Counted from the stretch's first letter, positions 7,898 to 14,555 are shown. The stretch is DNA of 38,206 nucleotides from Planctomycetota bacterium (GCA_016872645.1 VGZH01000055.1:1-38206); one strand, 5' to 3'. The notes: generated from the letters alone by a model not told the origin. Numbers and translations: made by a program.

Positions 7898-8474
7898 AGT
7901 CAGCCGCATGAATGCGGCCCATCGCGAAGACGTAGGGATAGAAGTGCCCATCGCAGACGATGGGCATAAAGAATTGCGTCAGTTCGGAATTCGCCGGACT
8001 CGTGAAGAGGCGTTGCAGGTACGCCAAGTCTCCGGACGACGGCACGATGAATCCCGACGGATGCGAATGCACAATCCCCTTGCAGTTCAGCCCGCACGAT
8101 TTCGCTTTGCTGAGTTCGCGATTCAGCGTGCGAGTGTTGAGCGTGAAGGACGCGGGGGAACCCTTGCCCTCGGTGTCGGGGATGAAATGCGTGACGACCA
8201 AGTCGTCCTTCACCGGCCCCAACAAGATGCCCGCGACCTCCGGCGGACGCGGCATCAGATGATCGCAAGCGTCCTTGAACGCGGATTGGGTCATCTTCAT
8301 CAGCCACACCGGCAACGGCTCATCCGGGTCGCTGTCGGCGGTTTTTTTGACCGGCGGCGAGTCGGCGCGGTCCTCCGCCGGGTGCTCAACGAAGTCATCC
8401 ATTTCCACGCCGTCGCCCTTGAGCGGAGCGCGAAACATGGGGCCAGCTTTTGATTTTCGATACCAAGATTTCAT
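7884..8474 (-). CDS. JAB/JAMM metalloprotease (putative deubiquitinase-like isopeptidase)
   Basis: A 196-residue protein with a complete JAMM zinc-protease signature. The catalytic Glu is in PPEVAGILLG (E79), and HSHPSGFIVPSSGD supplies H136, H138 and D149. About 55 N-terminal residues are acidic and probably disordered. Prokaryotic JAB proteases beside E1- and E2-like genes are known from ubiquitin-like conjugation operons, where they mature the modifier or remove it from targets. Here the E1-like gene follows 77 bp downstream and the E2-like gene precedes it. A hairpin terminator lies 43-74 bp upstream of its ATG, so its expression may depend on readthrough. Confidence 0.88.
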   Translation of the reverse strand: MKSWYRKSKAGPMFRAPLKGDGVEMDDFVEHPAEDRADSPPVKKTADSDPDEPLPVWLMKMTQSAFKDACDHLMPRPPEVAGILLGPVKDDLVVTHFIPDTEGKGSPASFTLNTRTLNRELSKAKSCGLNCKGIVHSHPSGFIVPSSGDLAYLQRLFTSPANSELTQFFMPIVCDGHFYPYVFAMGRIHAADLCLI

Positions 8475-8517
8475 GGGACATTGCCTTTCGATTTTGAGTG
8501 CTCAAGAAACAACCAAA

Positions 8518-8548
8518 CCCAGCGAAATGCAGGTTGCATCTCGCTGGG
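8518..8548 (-). terminator. Intrinsic terminator between the E2-like and JAMM genes
   Basis: On the minus strand CCCAGCGAGATGCA pairs with TGCATTTCGCTGGG across an ACC loop (one G-T pair). It is followed by TTTGGTTGTTTCTT. It lies inside an otherwise co-directional gene series, so it may act as an attenuator setting the ratio of upstream to downstream products. Confidence 0.7.
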
Positions 8549-8562
8549 CCGGTTGCGACGTC

Positions 8563-8616
8563 TTAGTGGAGAGTGCCGTCTGGCAACTCTTCAACGCCCG
8601 GAACATGCTTGAACAT
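8563..8616 (-). CDS. Possible 17-residue peptide upstream of the terminator
   Basis: ATG at 8616 follows a strong ribosome site (AAGGAG, six bases spacing) and reads MFKHVPGVEELPDGTLH before TAA at 8563. It lies 88 bp after the E2-like stop and 15 bp before a terminator hairpin, a leader-peptide-like arrangement. I know no family for it. The strong ribosome site is the main support. It could be a regulatory leader, a tiny functional peptide, or chance. Confidence 0.35.
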   Translation of the reverse strand: MFKHVPGVEELPDGTLH

Positions 8617-8704
8617 GATCCGCTCCTTGAACTGTGATCCCGCATGAAGTCCGCAGAGCGCCGGTGGGATCGTGCCGGCAACTCCACTACACGATGTCCT
8701 TCAA

Positions 8705-8989
8705 TCAGACCGACACGCGGCGCGACCCTTGCGGGAATTCGCCGGTTCGGACGTACTGCGACCAACCTTCCATCCAATGCACGGCGATTGCTTTGGCTCG
8801 GTCGAGCGTCACTGGCTCGTGGCCGGCGGCGACGCAGATTTCGCCTGAGCTGTAGAGATGGCACTCGCTGACCGACTTGCCGTAGGGATCAGCCGGGTGC
8901 TCGCGGGCGAAGAGCTTGAACTTGCCGGCGGACGCCACGAACTCAATCGCGTAGTCATCTCTGCCATGCACGCGGTAGCGCTTAATCAT
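8705..8989 (-). CDS. Small E2/UBC-like protein (candidate ubiquitin-conjugating enzyme homologue)
   Basis: A 94-residue protein. The sequence CHLYSSGEICVAAG (43-56) followed by HWMEGWSQYVRTGEF (71-85) resembles the core of short prokaryotic E2-like proteins. In those, a His-rich strand, a Gly turn and the catalytic Cys (here C52) are followed by a Trp-rich helix. Its ATG at 8989 overlaps the stop of the 73-residue gene (ATGA), so the two are probably translated together. The E1-like and JAMM genes follow, which supports a role in conjugation. It is shorter than a full UBC fold, and C43 is a second possible active residue. The E2 assignment rests on motif and context only. Confidence 0.55.
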   Translation of the reverse strand: MIKRYRVHGRDDYAIEFVASAGKFKLFAREHPADPYGKSVSECHLYSSGEICVAAGHEPVTLDRAKAIAVHWMEGWSQYVRTGEFPQGSRRVSV

Positions 8990-9207
8990 TTCGGGATTCC
9001 TTTCTGTGCTTGAGGTTCATTGACCTTGGTTTTGTCCTGCTTCTCTTTTTGTTTGCGTTGGAAGCGGAGCAGCCGAAACAACTCGGTCGTCGCGACGACG
9101 GCTTCGGGCGACGAATCGTCAAACTGCACGCGAACGCATTCCGTTTCAGACTTGCCCGTCAGCTCACATTCGCCGATAAACAAGTCTGAAATCACAACTC
9201 GCATCAT
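8986..9207 (-). CDS. Unknown 73-residue protein at the head of the ubiquitin-like module
   Basis: Not recognised. It has two tandem ATGs (9207 and 9204) after a strong AAAGGAG and a stop overlapping the E2-like start. Residues 1-30 look like two beta strands (RVVISDLFIGECELTG, then ECVRVQF). A helix (PEAVVATTELFRLLRFQRKQ) follows, then a Lys/Gln-rich tail ending KGIPK. A beta-beta-alpha start is compatible with half of a beta-grasp fold, but there is no C-terminal Gly-Gly and it is short for a ubiquitin-like protein. As first gene of the module it is the best positional candidate for the modifier or an adaptor. This is inference. Confidence 0.7.
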   Translation of the reverse strand: MMRVVISDLFIGECELTGKSETECVRVQFDDSSPEAVVATTELFRLLRFQRKQKEKQDKTKVNEPQAQKGIPK

Positions 9208-9349
9208 TTGAGGTCTCCTTTCGATTCCCGTCTGAGAGAGGTTGAAGTGGGCCGTGAGGTCCACCGTTTCAGAGCGGGGGTACGATGGCAGAACGGCCCG
9301 AAACCCTCGTCGCAGGGAAGTCGCAATCTGTTCGTTACGAGTCGCTACC

Positions 9350-10690
9350 ATGCGTGAGAGGACAGTTCGTCCGAACGGAATGGCGATCAAACGTCTCCGC
9401 CTGGAGCGCGGTTGGACACAGGCGGACCTTGCTGACGAATCGCAGATCGCCAAGAGAACGATTGAGAACGCCGAAGCTGGCAGGCCGGTCGAGATTCGTA
9501 CTCTCAGCATCCTTGCAACCACGTTTGGGAGCGAAGTCTCCTTGACGGATTTGTTCGACAGCCAAGCCGCCGACGCTTCTTGCAACGCTGACGGTTCTGC
9601 AACTCAGGCAAGCGACATTTCGATTCCGGCCATGCACATCGGCAACGCGCCGTCGCTCCCTTCGTTGCTCATCGGACGCGAGCGAGACCTGGCGAATTTG
9701 ACGGCTCGACTTGCTGCTGGTGTTTCCGTCACCGAGCGGCCAGCGACGCAAGTGCTCACGGCCGTTCGCGGGTGGCCGGGAGTGGGCAAGACGACCGTAG
9801 CGCGGGCGATGGCCCACTGGCCGCAAGTGGCGACGGCGTTTCCTGACGGAGTGCTGTGGGCGGCACTCGGTCCTTCACCGCAAATCCTTTCAGAGCTGCT
9901 GGCGTGGGGGCGGTCACTTGGCGAGGAAAGCATTTTGCTTTCCAAAGATATCGCGGAAGCCAGCCAGCGGATTACGGCACTGCTTCGCGATCGGCGCATG
10001 TTGCTGATCGTCGATGATGCCTGGGACGCGAGCCATGTGCTTCCGTTTGCGGTGGGCGGTCGGCAGTGTGCTATGCTCGTCACGACTCGACTTCCGAGCG
10101 TGGCTGACGCACTGGCTCCAACACCGGGAGACATCTACCACCTCGATGTGCTGTCGGAGCATGACTCGCTGGAATTGCTCGGCAAGCTGGCTCCACAAGT
10201 GGTCGAGCGTCATCAAAAGGAATGTCGCGAACTCGTCGCCGAACTCGAAGGCTTGCCATTGGCCCTGCAAGTCGCCGGGCGTTTGCTGCGGGCGGAGCAC
10301 GCCAAAGGGTGGAGCGTGCCGGAACTGCTTCGCGAATTGCGGGATGACAAGGCCAAGTTGTTGAACGCCCAAGCTCCGGCGGACATGGCCGCGAGTCCCG
10401 GCGAAGTCAGCCCCACGGTGGCCGCGTTGCTCCAAAAGAGTACCGACAGCCTCGATCCAACAATTCGCAAGCGGTTTGCCTCTTTAGCTCCGTTCGCCCC
10501 TCGTCCGGCGACGTTTGAATTGGAAGACATCATGGCGGTTTGGAAGTCCGACGAAGCGAGCGCGCGGCAGACGATCGACGTGCTCGTGGATCGCGGCCTC
10601 TTGGAACCACTCGGCGACGGTGACTTTCAAATCCACCAAGTCCTCGTGCATCACGCGAATACGTTGTTGAAGTTGCTGAAAAAGCGGTGA
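9350..10690 (+). CDS. XRE-type HTH fused to an NB-ARC (STAND) NTPase
   Basis: A 446-residue signal-transduction NTPase. Residues about 11-66 form an XRE helix-turn-helix (IKRLRLERGWTQADLADESQ). The NB-ARC core has the P-loop GWPGVGKTT (141-149), Walker B LLIVDDAW (218-225), LVTTRLPS (243-250) and GLPLAL (301-306). A winged helix ends with an MHD-like FQIHQVLVHH close to the C-terminus. STAND proteins normally continue into TPR or WD repeats; this one stops there. The next gene starts 4 bp after its stop, and three paralogous partners follow. It is divergent from the ubiquitin-like module. Start alternatives are ATG at 9380 or a further upstream codon; none has a strong ribosome site. Confidence 0.85.
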   Translation: MRERTVRPNGMAIKRLRLERGWTQADLADESQIAKRTIENAEAGRPVEIRTLSILATTFGSEVSLTDLFDSQAADASCNADGSATQASDISIPAMHIGNAPSLPSLLIGRERDLANLTARLAAGVSVTERPATQVLTAVRGWPGVGKTTVARAMAHWPQVATAFPDGVLWAALGPSPQILSELLAWGRSLGEESILLSKDIAEASQRITALLRDRRMLLIVDDAWDASHVLPFAVGGRQCAMLVTTRLPSVADALAPTPGDIYHLDVLSEHDSLELLGKLAPQVVERHQKECRELVAELEGLPLALQVAGRLLRAEHAKGWSVPELLRELRDDKAKLLNAQAPADMAASPGEVSPTVAALLQKSTDSLDPTIRKRFASLAPFAPRPATFELEDIMAVWKSDEASARQTIDVLVDRGLLEPLGDGDFQIHQVLVHHANTLLKLLKKR

Positions 10691-10694
10691 TGCG

Positions 10695-10988
10695 ATGCCC
10701 GACGACGAGTCTGATCCGTATGAACTTCATGCGTTGCGATTTCTCACCCGCCATCAGCAGATATCGGATCGGTTCTATCAGTCGCTGGACAGCCTCGAAC
10801 GACACCAAAGTGAACTCAAAAAATGCTGGCCGCAGATTCTCGTCGCTTTGGGATGGGCCATGACTAACCGAACCGCTTCACCGACCGCAGCCGAATTCTG
10901 TCAGAGGTTCGCGGCCAGTCGCACAATCGCTGGTAGCGTTGTCTTGTCGGCCAGCCCGACTGAAATTGAGAAGCTGTTGGAGCGATGA
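10695..10988 (+). CDS. Short paralogue 1 of the NB-ARC partner family
   Basis: A 97-residue protein of unknown family. Its N-terminus (DDESDPYELHALRFLTRHQ), CWPQILVALGWAM and AAEFCQRFAAS align with the starts of the proteins at 10992-12116 and 12206-12676. This pattern recalls the helical segment after the winged helix in NB-ARC/TPR proteins, where E-x-x-NL-x-x-AL-x-W is usual. It has no TPR repeats and ends with SPTEIEKLLER, where the longer paralogues continue. It is tightly spaced between the NB-ARC gene (4 bp) and the TPR paralogue (3 bp). It may be a truncated copy or a short regulatory subunit. Confidence 0.7.
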   Translation: MPDDESDPYELHALRFLTRHQQISDRFYQSLDSLERHQSELKKCWPQILVALGWAMTNRTASPTAAEFCQRFAASRTIAGSVVLSASPTEIEKLLER

Positions 10989-10991
10989 ACC

Positions 10992-12116
10992 GTGTCGTCG
11001 GACGAAAATGATCCTTTTGAACTTCACGCGGCGAGATTCCTGTCGCGGTTGCAGAGTCTCACTCAGTCATTTCGCACGTCGTCGGAACCGGTGGAAACGC
11101 TGTTACCAGCTTTCGACAAACAACGACCGCAGATTGATGCGGCTTTCGCTTGGGCCGCCGCCAACTTGCATTGTTCGGACTTAGCGGCGGAGATGTGTGT
11201 GAGATTCGCTGGATGTGGCGACCCCGGCGGCGGCAACTCGCTGCTCGATCTGCGGCAGAGTCCAGCGGAGATCCGTCATTGGATCGACGAAGGACTGGCT
11301 GCCTGCCGTCGCCTTGGTTGGCGGAACAACGAAGCGGTCTTTCGCTATCAGCTTGCTGGGGCGGTCTTCGGTGATGGCCGATTTGATGAAGCAATGCTCC
11401 ACGCGGAAGCCGCGTTTCAATACTTTCGAGAAGTTGGCGATGATCGTCAGGCCGCGATCACGCGCAATCTGCTGGGCCTCTTGTCACTGGCGCAGAGTGA
11501 TGCCGAGCGAGCGATCAACTTCGTTCAAGAATCGCTGGCCACCTTCCGTAGTCTCGAAAGCGACTACGACATCACGTTCACGCTGGTCGTGCTCGCTCAA
11601 GCCTTCATCAAGGCGAAGCGATTTGAAGATGCCCTTCGTGCGGCCGATGAAGCTCGCCAGCGTGCCCGCGAACGAGGCGATCATGGCAACGAAATTGCGG
11701 CGCTCAAAAAAGTGGCGAGTGCGTCCATCAGTCTTGGAAGACAGGATGAGGCGTTTGCGGCGGAACTTGAAGCGACGGCCGTTCTCAATGCTTCTAATGT
11801 GTCTCATGCGGCATGGGGAGTTGGACTTGGCACGTTTGACCTCCTTCGACTTGCGGCCACGAAGACTCCGGGAGACTATCGGAAGTTGGAACAAGACCTC
11901 ATTGCCTTTCGCAAGGTTGGCAATTGGGTCGGTGAGGGCGTCGCGTTAATGTGCCTCGGAGCGGCCAACGTCTATCGCGGTGATCGGCAGGCAGGCATGG
12001 CATTCTTGGAACAAGCTCGCGACCTTTTCACGAAGCGGCAATACGCGCTCGGCTTGAATGCCATTCAAAAGTTCCTGATTGATGCCGGAATCTCAGAATC
12101 CGAGTCGGTAGCCTGA
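10992..12116 (+). CDS. TPR-like sensor-arm protein, paralogue 2 of the NB-ARC partner family
   Basis: A 374-residue protein starting at GTG 10992. Residues 1-75 are the family domain (DDPF/NDPFELHAARFLSRLQ type, then QRPQIDAAFAWAA). From about residue 90 onward helical repeats resemble TPRs (ACRRLGWRNNEAVFRYQLAG, HAEAAFQYFREVGDDRQAAI, NFVQESLATFRSLESDYDIT, AADEARQRARERGDHGNEIA). In single-chain NB-ARC/TPR proteins this region would follow the winged helix directly, so the gene looks like the detached C-terminal half of the NTPase at 9350-10690. It ends just before the first copy of a duplicated non-coding repeat. Role inferred: ligand- or partner-sensing arm. Confidence 0.78.
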   Translation: MSSDENDPFELHAARFLSRLQSLTQSFRTSSEPVETLLPAFDKQRPQIDAAFAWAAANLHCSDLAAEMCVRFAGCGDPGGGNSLLDLRQSPAEIRHWIDEGLAACRRLGWRNNEAVFRYQLAGAVFGDGRFDEAMLHAEAAFQYFREVGDDRQAAITRNLLGLLSLAQSDAERAINFVQESLATFRSLESDYDITFTLVVLAQAFIKAKRFEDALRAADEARQRARERGDHGNEIAALKKVASASISLGRQDEAFAAELEATAVLNASNVSHAAWGVGLGTFDLLRLAATKTPGDYRKLEQDLIAFRKVGNWVGEGVALMCLGAANVYRGDRQAGMAFLEQARDLFTKRQYALGLNAIQKFLIDAGISESESVA

Positions 12117-12121
12117 CTGCC

Positions 12122-12182
12122 AATCAACGGGGGTGGGAGTTTGCGGCTGGCGGGGAACAAAAGAAAACGGACCAATTGGTCC
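12122..12182. repeat. Direct repeat copy 1 with terminal palindrome
   Basis: The run from 12122 ends in a perfect 14-nt palindrome GGACCAATTGGTCC (12169-12182). Bases 12122-12170 match 12701-12749 almost completely, sharing GGGAGTTTGCGGCT and CGGGGAACAAAAGAAAACGG. Each copy lies just downstream of one of the paralogous partner genes, so it was probably copied with the gene. Confidence 0.8.
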
Positions 12183-12205
12183 TGTCCTTGCAACAGCGTT
12201 GAATC

Positions 12206-12676
12206 ATGGCGGACGAAGACGACGATCCGTTTGAACTTCACTCCCGGTGGTTTCTGACAAAACTTCAACGGGCTGTGACCGAGTTTCGTCGATCCGCTGA
12301 GACGCCGATTGACGATCAGTTGGTCCGCTTCGATAACCTTTGGCCGCAAGTCACCTCGGCCTTTCGTTGGGCATCCGCACAAAGCGAAATTTCGGGGCAG
12401 GCGGCCGAGTTATCCAAGGCATTCTTGGCGTGTGCCAGTAGCGACGACCTTTTGGAGTTCCGCCGCAGCCCCGATGAACTTCGCCATTGGAGTCAAGCGG
12501 CGGAGGGTGCTGCGGAACGCTTCTTGGATGATCCGGACAAAGCGGTGTTCCTACGCCAGTTTGCCGAGGCCGCAATGCTCCAGAGCGAGCAACTGACGGT
12601 CGTAAGGGATACTCGCTCCAAACTCAGCACGTTACTTAGTGAAGTTGAGTTGAATCCGAAGTCCAAGAATGAGTAA
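12206..12676 (+). CDS. Paralogue 3 of the NB-ARC partner family
   Basis: A 156-residue protein beginning DEDDDPFELHSRWFLTKLQ, with RFDNLWPQVTSAFRWASAQ and FRRSPDELRHWSQAA matching the TPR paralogue's QRPQIDAAFAWAA and RQSPAEIRHWIDEG. It contains the common N-terminal domain and roughly one further helical pair, then stops before the TPR array. It is separated from the other genes by the first copy of the duplicated repeat and followed by the second copy. This fits local duplication of a partner gene plus its downstream DNA. Function unknown. Confidence 0.72.
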   Translation: MADEDDDPFELHSRWFLTKLQRAVTEFRRSAETPIDDQLVRFDNLWPQVTSAFRWASAQSEISGQAAELSKAFLACASSDDLLEFRRSPDELRHWSQAAEGAAERFLDDPDKAVFLRQFAEAAMLQSEQLTVVRDTRSKLSTLLSEVELNPKSKNE

Positions 12677-12700
12677 TGCCTCGTCACACTTCCAATGACG

Positions 12701-12763
12701 ATCAACGGGGGGTGGGAGTTTGCGGCTCGCGGGGAACAAAAGAAAACGGGCCTATTGGCCCGT
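12701..12763. repeat. Direct repeat copy 2 with terminal palindrome
   Basis: Second copy of the repeat at 12122-12182. Its palindromic end has a different sequence (ACGGGCC, TATT, GGCCCGT) but the same position and symmetry. Compensating changes in both arms argue that the hairpin itself is maintained. Confidence 0.8.
12746..12763 (-). terminator. Intrinsic terminator of the leftward 60-residue gene
   Basis: ACGGGCC and GGCCCGT form a perfect 7-bp stem. On the minus strand it is followed by TTTTCTTTT (12737-12745). The stop codon of the leftward gene (12752-12754) lies inside the hairpin. Confidence 0.65.
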
Positions 12764-12934
12764 AATTAGACGACGCATCAACGATACCGGCTTCTTCGAC
12801 TCGCCCGCTTGGCGAACATCGGAAACGTAAGACTCCGGCGTCTCGCGGAGTAACCGGATTGCCTTGGAATATGCTTCGTCGCGAGACGACGCTTCGATCA
12901 GGCAACCGTACTGGAATTTGACTTGGTACAGCAT
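12752..12934 (-). CDS. Unknown 60-residue protein
   Basis: Not recognised. The ATG is at 12934, and the ribosome site is weak. The sequence starts MLYQVKFQYGCLIEASSRDEAYSKAIRLLRE and ends LMRRLITGQ. The opening reads as a beta strand followed by a helix of a small alpha/beta domain, similar in feel to proteins that sense or wrap a short ligand. It is transcribed out of the structured region at 12964-13370 and has its own terminator. Longer upstream extensions of the frame run through the hairpins and are unlikely to be translated. Confidence 0.6.
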   Translation of the reverse strand: MLYQVKFQYGCLIEASSRDEAYSKAIRLLRETPESYVSDVRQAGESKKPVSLMRRLITGQ

Positions 12935-12963
12935 GGGAAAGTGAGGAAGAAGATAAAGGTGGC

Positions 12964-13079
12964 CGGTTCGGGGCCATCGCGGGGGCACACGGCCGCACGC
13001 CCGAACGCAAGGAGGAGTCCCCGCAGGGAAGCTCCTTGCGTAAGGGACCGGCCGTGTAGAATCGGCAGGCCCCGAACCG
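12964..13079. ncRNA. Long nested stem-loop, candidate structured RNA or DNA site (domain 1)
   Basis: Three coaxial stems are visible. CGGTTCGGGGCC (12964-12975) pairs with GGCCCCGAACCG (13068-13079). ACACGGCCG (12987-12995) pairs with CGGCCGTGT (13049-13057). ACGCAAGGAG (13005-13014) pairs with CTCCTTGCGT (13032-13041). The tip is TCCC-CGCA-GGGA. All stems are perfect. It lies between the 60-residue gene and the second recombinase and codes for nothing convincing. It may be the 5' leader of the leftward gene, a separate RNA, or an origin or transfer site. Confidence 0.6.
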
Positions 13080-13117
13080 CTTGGTGGGAAACACAAACAC
13101 CCACAAAACAAAAACAT

Positions 13118-13370
13118 TTTGGCGGAGCGACTTCCCTGCCCCGTCGCGGGGCAGCCGAGTGAGCGGATGCGAACGAGGACGGGGTGCCAGGGGCGGTCAG
13201 CCCCGGCTGCTTTGTGTGACTGGAACCGTGGTCTGGAGCGACCGAGCAATGGGTTGGAAGAGCGAGCGAAGCGAGCCACCCAACCAGTCACGCAGACACA
13301 CAAAGCAGCCGGGGGTGGAATGAGCCTGCCGAATGAAAGCCCCGGCACCCCGAAGTCGCGGTGGGCCAAA
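13118..13370. ncRNA. Multibranched structured element, candidate ncRNA or oriT-like site (domain 2)
   Basis: An outer stem is formed by TTTGGC...GCGACTT (13118-13133) with AAGTCGC...GCCAAA (13353-13370). Inside are an 8-bp hairpin CTGCCCCG/CGGGGCAG (13136-13154) and a 14-bp stem with one bulge (13180-13194 with 13339-13352). A perfect 18-bp stem follows (13201-13218 with 13297-13314), extended by ACTGG/CCAGT. A/C-rich unpaired linkers flank the element (about 13085-13117 and 13366-13395). No protein family is apparent. The strand cannot be decided from folding alone. Confidence 0.65.
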
Positions 13371-13470
13371 CAAATACAACACAACCCACAACCAACCGGC
13401 CTATTCACCCTGCGGCAGTGGCTCGCGAAGATGAACAAGAAGGTGAACGCGAAGCCCTTCCCGCAACGTA

Positions 13471-14454
13471 CTACAGGATGATCCGCTCAATCTCATCAAG
13501 GCTCACGTCGTCCGAGCGGCGGTCGTAGAGGCCGGTCGTGCGAGCCGACTCGTGGTTGGCGATTCGCTGGGCGTGCTCCAGCGTGCCACCGTTCTTGAGA
13601 TAGGTCGTGATGCCGGTCGCTCGAAATGTGTGGCATCCGATCCTCGTCGGCAAGCCGGCTTGACGAGCACGCCGCTTGACCATCGCGAGCACGTCGAGCC
13701 GCTGGATGCGGCGATTGGTCAACTTCCGCTGCCGGTCAAACGACCGGAACAGCGGGCCATGTCGGTCGGCTTCAATCAGAACACGATCGAGGTACGCATC
13801 GACGTACTCTTCGGCTTTGTGGTGAGCCGGAACGTCGTGGAGCTTGCCACCTTTCTCGTGGAGGCGGAACCACATTCGCCGGCCTTGAGCGAAGTAGTCC
13901 TCCGTATTCATGGCCACGACCGCCCCGACGCGAGCGAAGCTGTAGATCATCACGCCGATCAACGCCCGGTCGCGGAGTCCGGCGACCGTCGAAACGTCGA
14001 TGCTTTCCAGCAGTTCGCGGGCCTCGTCCGCCGACAGCACTGGTGTCTTCCCCTTCTTGACCGAATATCTTGGCCCACGAACGGAACTCGCCGGGTTCGT
14101 CTTGAGCACTTGCCCGACAACGAGCCAGTCGCCCAGCATCCGCAGTGCCGCAAGGTTTTGCTTGACCGTCGGCGCGGCTGCAAAGCTCGTCAGTTCCTCG
14201 ATGTAGAGCGAGATGTGCAACGACGAGATTTCGGCGAGCGCGAGTTGTCGCTGTTCGCACCAACAAAAGAATCGTTGCGCCGCCCGCAGATAGGCCATCC
14301 GAGTATTGAGGTTGCGAAGGTGGGCGACGAAAAATTCGACGAACCGTCGTTGAGCGTCCGGTCCCGCCTCCGCAACAACAGTCGGCAATGATCGCGATGC
14401 TCTGTCAATGAGCGAACTGTCTCTGCCGATGGTGAGCGACAACTCGGCCATCAC
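13471..14454 (-). CDS. Second tyrosine recombinase (XerC/D-like)
   Basis: A 327-residue site-specific recombinase with a SAM-like N-terminal domain and a complete catalytic set: Arg in YSFARVGAVV, Lys in HEKGGKLHDVPAH, HTFRATG with His and Arg, NHES for the second His, and Tyr in TGLYDRR. It differs clearly from the integrase at 1666-2838. A perfect inverted repeat with the architecture of a Xer/dif site begins 20 bp upstream of its start, so it may act in dimer resolution or integration at that site. The start is MM; either ATG (14454 or 14451) is possible. Its 3' end faces the structured region. Confidence 0.92.
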   Translation of the reverse strand: MMAELSLTIGRDSSLIDRASRSLPTVVAEAGPDAQRRFVEFFVAHLRNLNTRMAYLRAAQRFFCWCEQRQLALAEISSLHISLYIEELTSFAAAPTVKQNLAALRMLGDWLVVGQVLKTNPASSVRGPRYSVKKGKTPVLSADEARELLESIDVSTVAGLRDRALIGVMIYSFARVGAVVAMNTEDYFAQGRRMWFRLHEKGGKLHDVPAHHKAEEYVDAYLDRVLIEADRHGPLFRSFDRQRKLTNRRIQRLDVLAMVKRRARQAGLPTRIGCHTFRATGITTYLKNGGTLEHAQRIANHESARTTGLYDRRSDDVSLDEIERIIL

Positions 14455-14474
14455 GAATCAGGGTGTCAAGCAAA

Positions 14475-14502
14475 GCCAAGCATAACGTCCTTTATGCTTG
14501 GC
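14475..14502. other. dif-like 28-bp recombination site
   Basis: Two perfect 11-bp inverted arms, GCCAAGCATAA and TTATGCTTGGC, flank a 6-bp spacer CGTCCT. The inner CATAA and TTATG and the 11-6-11 spacing match the plan of XerC/XerD dif sites. It lies immediately upstream of the tyrosine recombinase gene. An alternative reading as a simple hairpin or operator is possible. Confidence 0.6.
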
Positions 14503-14555
14503 GTGATGACGGTCGGCTTGACGCGATGCGGTTAATGTTTTGGCACGTCAAAAGA

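Noticed and set aside
8502-8864. 120-residue leftward frame across the E2-like gene and terminator
   Set aside because: It is out of frame with the E2-like gene, reads through the terminator stem and has no ribosome site of its own.
12964-13370. Group II intron, retron or HEARO/omega-RNA
   Set aside because: No reverse transcriptase, maturase or IscB/TnpB-like gene adjoins it, and no domain V-like hairpin was recognised.
12752-13438. 228-residue leftward frame through the structured region
   Set aside because: Its upstream part runs through perfect stems and has low-complexity composition; the supported gene is only the 60-residue end.
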